Assembly: GCA_034096865.1 (NCBI GenBank)
Contig: JAWQFJ010020585.1
Location: 1-41,809, forward strand
Direction of reading: 5' to 3'
From: Theodoxus fluviatilis
Taxonomy: Eukaryota > Mollusca > Gastropoda > Cycloneritida > Neritidae
Length of the DNA stretch: 41,809 nucleotides
Made by a program: the position numbers and the translations under genes. Of the stretch, positions 38,426 through 41,809 are shown piece after piece (position 1 is the stretch's first letter; every line of letters begins with the position of its first letter). The notes beneath the pieces were generated by a model. The model saw nothing but the letters and a program-made list of their open reading frames with translations. It was not told where the DNA came from and did no database searches.

Positions 38426-38563
38426 ATGGCTAAAGTGATAGAGGGTAGGCCTAGCGTGAAGGATATTTTGTCACTAGACAGGGCAGGGCTGGATGATTTA
38501 GTGAAACATTTTGGCTTGGTGGTGAGCGGAGGAACTAAAAAGGCGGGGAGTTGTGAGAAATAA
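38426..38563 (+). pseudogene. Short Gag N-terminus-like frame, 45 aa
   Basis: It starts MAKVIEGRPSVKDILSLDRA and continues GLDDLVKHFGLVV, then stops at TAA. The helical leucine-spaced segment resembles the SAP-like N-terminus seen in some invertebrate gag-type polyproteins; this is a resemblance from memory. It sits 257 bp inside the primer site, where Gag should begin. No capsid-like sequence follows, so I read it as the truncated start of an ancestral Gag. Confidence 0.45.
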
Positions 38564-38714
38564 TGATTAACTTCGTGTTGGCAGCACGTTGTGAGGTTGG
38601 TGAGGCGAAAGTGTCTGTGCATGGGGAGATGTCAGTAGGCGTCAGTTCCTCTGAGAGAACTGGAGTTGAGATAGAAGGAGTTTGTTTATTGGAGCTGACA
38701 AGCAGTGAGAGCAG

Positions 38715-38756
38715 TGTTATAAATGCCAGAGGTTTGGCCACTAAGCCAGAGATTGC
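38715..38756 (+). pseudogene. Broken CCHC zinc knuckle with in-frame stop
   Basis: In the same frame as the main ORF the sequence reads CYKCQRFGH, then TAA (38,742-38,744), then ARDC, giving the exact spacing C-x2-C-x4-H-x4-C with a stop replacing one variable residue. Other frames give no knuckle here. Stops are frequent before and after it in this frame, so only the motif survives. Confidence 0.55.
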
Positions 38757-38790
38757 CGTAGTGGTCAAACCCATGCTATGGTGTGAGCAG

Positions 38791-38906
38791 GTGTGAAACC
38801 TTATCTGTGATTATGAAGATGTGAAACCTTAGTTGTGTTGATTGGAGGTGTGAAGCCTTATAGACAGTTGTGACTGTGCAGTGAGATGGAGAGGTGTGAA
38901 ACCTGA
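38791..38906 (+). repeat. Four copies of GTGTGAAACCTTA
   Basis: The 13-mer or a one- or two-base variant occurs at 38,791, 38,819, 38,848 and 38,894, that is at spacings of 28, 29 and 46 bp. It lies between the broken Gag remnants and the intact main ORF, suggesting that expansion of a 28-bp unit replaced coding sequence. Confidence 0.7.
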
Positions 38907-38951
38907 GCATGGGGAGATAAGCGTCTGCATTAAGAGAGAGATTGCAGAAAG

Positions 38952-40619
38952 ATGGAGAGGTGGATGCAGAGAGAGAGAGAAGAAGAGCTTCTTCCAGCCT
39001 ATGAGCCCTGGAGAATTGGAGAGAGAGAATGTGGAGATGGGAAGAGAGATGTCAAGTGTTATCGATGTTTTAGATTTGGACACTGGAGGCATGAGTGTGG
39101 GAAGGAGAGAAAGAAGAGAGATGAGCAACGAAGTGGAAGCAGGTCACCCAGGGTTTTCAAGTGCTACAGATGCCTGAAAAATGGGCACATAGCTAAGGAT
39201 TGTAGAGTGAAGTTGATTCATGACCCTGGAGCTCGGGTAGCTTTGGTGAGAAACCTTGGCGTAGTGCTAGAGGATAGCCGACCGGTGTGTGAGACCGTGG
39301 GTGGAGTGGAGCATGGAGAGAATGGGTCGTGTGAGAAACATAGACTCAAGCATGTTGAGGAGTGTTTCACTCCGTATGTGTCCACGGGGAAGTTGTGTGT
39401 GGGGCAGGAAGAGGTACCCATCACTGTGCAACGTTGTACCGGCGCACAAATCACGTTAGTGCGGTCTGGGGTTCTGTCAGACTGGGGAGAGTCGGACACT
39501 GGGGAGAGAGTTCGAGTGACAGGCTGGGGTGGTGTAGTTGTGTTGTCACGCGTTGGCAGTAGTGGTCATTCCACTCCTTTACATGAAGTAAGGCTGAAGA
39601 CAAATGTTTATTGTGGTCACGCAGTAGTTGGCGTGTTGAAGGAGTTACCTGTTCCAGGTGTTGATGTGATGTTGGGGAATGATCTAGCAGGCCGGGAAGT
39701 GATAGTCACCCCGGGAGAACTTGTTAGTCATGCATGTGAGATAGGGGAGCCTGTGTTGCTCAAAGCCCTCCAGAGTGGGGAGAGTGAGTCTGAGAGAGAG
39801 GATGATGGAGTACTCCGAGATAGGGTGTTGACACGGTCCACCCCGCAGAGGATGGAGAATTCAGAGGTGAAGTTGGAGGACCAGCTTCATGATGAGATTA
39901 GTGAGAAGGCAGAGAGCACTATGAAGGAAGAAGTGCTAGAGGGAGTGGAGAAAGGGGGCAGAGAAGAAGAATTAGTGGGAGTAGAGAGAGAAGACGAGTG
40001 TGGGAGAGAAAGGGAAGAGAGGACGGATGAAGGAGCGATGAGCGTGCAACAGCGGCATGTTTCTAGGGAGGAATGCACGATGGAGGTCAAGTGTGAGTCT
40101 TGTGAAGAGACTGATGTGGAGTTAGAAGACTCGTTTTTGTCACCTGTGATGGGTGGTGGTCGATCTAATGATCGAGAGAGAGGTGGTGGATCAGAGAGGT
40201 GTGGGTTGGAACCACTAGGGAAAGTGGAGGAGAGAGTAGTGTGTGTGGGAATTGAGGGAGAAGTTGAGGAAGAGATGGAGGAAGAAGAAGAAGTAGAGAT
40301 GAAAGTAGAGATAGAGGTCAAGAGAGAGATAGATGGGAAGCCTGAGCCTTGTGTGGAGACAAGGGTTGAAAGGCTGCGTGATTTGAGAGAGGAAATGATG
40401 AAAGCAGGGGAGAAAGATCAGGAGAAGCATGTGGATGTGTTTTCCTTTCTGAGCAGTTGGAAAGAAAGAGTGATGAACGCGGTAGGATGTCGAGGAGAAG
40501 CAAAACAGCGAGAGAGGAAGTGGTATGAGTGGAAATCAAGGAAGAAGAAGTTTAGGCTTGGAGAATGGGTGCACTGTCATTTGAGTGGTTTGAGAGAGAA
40601 TGCTAATGTTTCTCTATGA
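38952..40619 (+). CDS. Gag/protease-like protein with Glu-rich domain, 555 aa
   Basis: This is the only long frame in the LTR element. Order of parts: basic start; CCHC knuckles at residues 36-49 and 71-84 (CYRCFRFGHWRHEC and CYRCLKNGHIAKDC), the nucleocapsid hallmark; a retropepsin-like region at about 150-250 with VPITVQRCTGA (155-165) where D-T/S-G is expected and VDVMLGNDLAG (237-247) as the closing motif; a Glu-rich charged region at about 275-490, including EEEMEEEEEVEMKVEIEVK; and a tail (495-545) with DVFSFLSSWKERV and KWYEWKSRKKKFRLGEWV, resembling the linker to the C-terminal module of Ty3/gypsy integrases. The catalytic Asp is Cys162 (TGT at 39,435-39,437), so proteolysis is not expected. 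There is no reverse transcriptase. The frame is open from 38,934 and the first ATG is 38,952. Likely role is RNA binding or packaging; the acidic part is unexplained. Confidence 0.8.
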   Translation: MERWMQREREEELLPAYEPWRIGERECGDGKRDVKCYRCFRFGHWRHECGKERKKRDEQRSGSRSPRVFKCYRCLKNGHIAKDCRVKLIHDPGARVALVRNLGVVLEDSRPVCETVGGVEHGENGSCEKHRLKHVEECFTPYVSTGKLCVGQEEVPITVQRCTGAQITLVRSGVLSDWGESDTGERVRVTGWGGVVVLSRVGSSGHSTPLHEVRLKTNVYCGHAVVGVLKELPVPGVDVMLGNDLAGREVIVTPGELVSHACEIGEPVLLKALQSGESESEREDDGVLRDRVLTRSTPQRMENSEVKLEDQLHDEISEKAESTMKEEVLEGVEKGGREEELVGVEREDECGREREERTDEGAMSVQQRHVSREECTMEVKCESCEETDVELEDSFLSPVMGGGRSNDRERGGGSERCGLEPLGKVEERVVCVGIEGEVEEEMEEEEEVEMKVEIEVKREIDGKPEPCVETRVERLRDLREEMMKAGEKDQEKHVDVFSFLSSWKERVMNAVGCRGEAKQRERKWYEWKSRKKKFRLGEWVHCHLSGLRENANVSL

Positions 40620-40681
40620 ATTGGAGTCGTTGAAGGGTATCATGTTGAGTAGAGTACAGCTCATTGAAGTGCAGTTCCATT

Positions 40682-40753
40682 TTCCCCCTGTGGGTACGGG
40701 GTTGTGTAAGAATTGTCCCACTGCGTCCCCTACGCGATTCGTAAGAGGCGAAT
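40682..40753 (+). repeat. Conserved dispersed module, copy B
   Basis: TTCCCCCTGTGGGTACGGGG, AAGAATTGTCCCACTGCGTC and ACGCGATTCGTAAGAGGCGA match copy A at 23,671-23,738 in order and orientation. It lies 62 bp after the main ORF stop, in the element's 3' non-coding part, so the LTR element carries it when it moves. Confidence 0.75.
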
Positions 40754-41018
40754 GAATATGAAGATCGTCAGACAGGCGATATCTTTTGTAAATTCCAGAT
40801 GTTAGAGAGGAGTTTAACTCCCCCCAAACGTTTTCTTTCATGTGTCAACTGACTGAGGCACGACCAAGTGCTAAGAATTTTGCTTTTGAGTGGAGACTTG
40901 TCTCTCCCAAAGCTTTTGTATGAGTGGCATATGTTCTAGGAAGTGATAACGTGACTATCTGATGTGCTGTCACATGAATAGAGTTATGAATAGTTCTTCT
41001 CATCTGAGTCTATGTTTT

Positions 41019-41052
41019 GAAATTTTCTTGTTAAACTCAGTAAGAAAATTTC
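41019..41052 (+). other. Perfect 11-bp hairpin before the polypurine tract
   Basis: GAAATTTTCTT (41,019-41,029) and AAGAAAATTTC (41,042-41,052) are exact reverse complements with a 12-base loop. The hairpin ends six bases before the polypurine tract. A role in RNA structure near the plus-strand priming site is inferred. Confidence 0.7.
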
Positions 41053-41058
41053 ACTTTG

Positions 41059-41071
41059 AAGGGGGAGGGAG
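41059..41071 (+). promoter_or_regulatory. Polypurine tract
   Basis: AAGGGGGAGGGAG directly abuts the TGTGACAG start of the 3' LTR. This is the expected place and composition for the plus-strand DNA primer of an LTR element. Confidence 0.92.
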
Positions 41072-41809
41072 TGTGACAGATTCATGTTTTACCCTCTTTA
41101 TTGCTTTAATGATTTAAGCGTGTTTTTAAGACTGAAGCATCACACCACTACCACTATGAATTGTGTGTTTATGCATGTTTTAAGTAAGGAATACTTAATG
41201 ATATAGAAGCCAGCCAGACCTCAAATAAATGTAGTATGTTAAGCAACCAGCCATGCCTTGAAAAGAGATTACTGTGGTGAAGTCTTGTGGAAACAGTGAA
41301 CCGGTTTCCAGTTTGGGCGCCAAGCTTTGAGCCCAGAGAATTTGTGCTGACTGTGCGAGACTTTGAACACAGTGGGACGAAAATGCGCCAATTTTCTCTT
41401 CTTTCCCATTGGCCCAGAGTAGTGAACTTTTAAGAGTTTGGGCGGTAGAAAAGTGCTTAGTCAGCAGGCGCCAAACATCCCCTTCTTCCCATTGGTGAGT
41501 CTCTGAGACTCTCAATGGAGACATGGGAGCAGGGGATAAATACAGACAGCAGTCTGCTAGCGGGGTCGCTGGCGTGTTTGGGGGCTGGCGTGTTTGGGGA
41601 CTGGCGTGTTTGGGGACTGGCGTGTTTGGGGACTGGGTGTTTGCCCCTCTGCTGGGAGCGAGAGAATACAATCATGGTATCAGTTAAGGCCAGTCTGACC
41701 TAAGGGAGGACAGGGAATGGTTTCCCTCCCCACCCTCCTTCAACCCACCGCCTCCAGCCCCCCTGGATGGAGGACATGCGGGCAGCCGCTCCCTGACAAG
41801 CTGCAACCG
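41072..41809 (+). repeat. 3' LTR, first 738 bp (cut by window end)
   Basis: Identical to 36,940-37,677 except C at 41,194 against T at 37,062. It includes the same TATA-like box and four 16-bp repeats. About 487 bp more would be needed to complete it. Confidence 0.95.

Larger units (their letters stand above)
36940..41809 (+). mobile_element. Young non-autonomous LTR retrotransposon, Ty3/gypsy-like (right end cut)
   Basis: Two direct repeats 4,132 bp apart begin TGTGACAGATTC; the 5' copy closes with the inverted GTCACA. A tRNA-Pro-type primer-binding site follows the 5' LTR, and a polypurine tract precedes the 3' LTR. Over the 738 bp that can be compared, the LTRs differ only at 37,062 (T) versus 41,194 (C), so the insertion is recent. 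The 2.9-kb interior encodes zinc knuckles and a protease-like domain, but no reverse transcriptase, RNase H or integrase core. A complete copy would be about 5.36 kb and end near position 42,296, outside the window. Ty3/gypsy affinity is inferred from the CCHC-protease order and the integrase-like tail. Confidence 0.92.

Noticed and set aside
39887..40321. 144-codon minus-strand Ser/Thr-rich frame
   Set aside because: It is the complement of the Glu-rich coding region of the 555-codon frame.
38165..41071. Envelope gene or other retroviral gene inside the LTR element
   Set aside because: No signal peptide, membrane segments or further long frame is present; only the Gag/protease-like frame is coding.

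Overview
This window is non-coding, repeat-laden DNA from an animal nuclear genome. Evidence: very long dinucleotide, trinucleotide and tetranucleotide arrays (CT, CA, GACA, ATGG), no dense long open frames, no operon-like gene packing, and several eukaryotic retroelement families. The retroelement types (an LTR element with a tRNA-Pro-like primer site, non-LTR elements with hairpin plus simple-repeat tails, a tRNA-derived SINE) and the amount of dinucleotide repeat fit a marine invertebrate, most likely a mollusc. That assignment is an inference. I recognise no intact host protein-coding gene and no host rRNA or tRNA gene.

Layout. 1-600: short periodic repeats and a tandem duplication. 600-7,000: CpG-containing unique sequence with nothing recognisable. 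7,000-10,370: poly-G, GA and CA arrays in unique DNA, with one perfect 9-bp-arm inverted repeat at 9,767-9,793. 10,369-11,589: a short non-LTR retroelement encoding only an ORF1-like protein, bounded on both sides by CT repeats. 12,555-12,770: a tRNA-derived SINE. 14,816-15,040: the C-terminal tail of a non-LTR reverse-transcriptase polyprotein. 16-20 kb: a CT array, a 236-bp MITE-like element (18,562-18,797), an inverted repeat (19,853-20,028) and an ACT array. 22,569-23,425: a large near-perfect palindrome. 23,671-23,878: a conserved dispersed module and a non-LTR/SINE 3' end with an (ATCC)n tail. 24.8-28.6 kb: CT, GA/GACA and CA arrays. 31,224-32,134: a 38-bp minisatellite of 24 copies.

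From about 32.65 kb the base composition changes sharply. I count only nine CpG dinucleotides between 32,701 and 36,939, whereas a 240-bp stretch near 2.8 kb holds about 22. This CpG-poor block may be part of a germline-methylated gene body. Two weak exon candidates lie in it, on opposite strands.

The right end (36,940 to the window edge) is a very young LTR retrotransposon. It has a 1,225-bp 5' LTR, a primer-binding site matching the 3' end of tRNA-Pro, about 2.9 kb of internal sequence, a polypurine tract, and a 3' LTR cut by the window end. The two LTRs differ at one position over 738 comparable bases. The internal region has no reverse transcriptase, RNase H or integrase core. It keeps a single 555-codon frame: two CCHC zinc knuckles, a retropepsin-like fold whose catalytic Asp is replaced by Cys, a Glu-rich segment, and a tail resembling the end of a Ty3/gypsy integrase. 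A recently moved element lacking its own polymerase, with a protease-like domain that looks inactive, is the most interesting item here. It was presumably mobilised in trans by a full-length relative.
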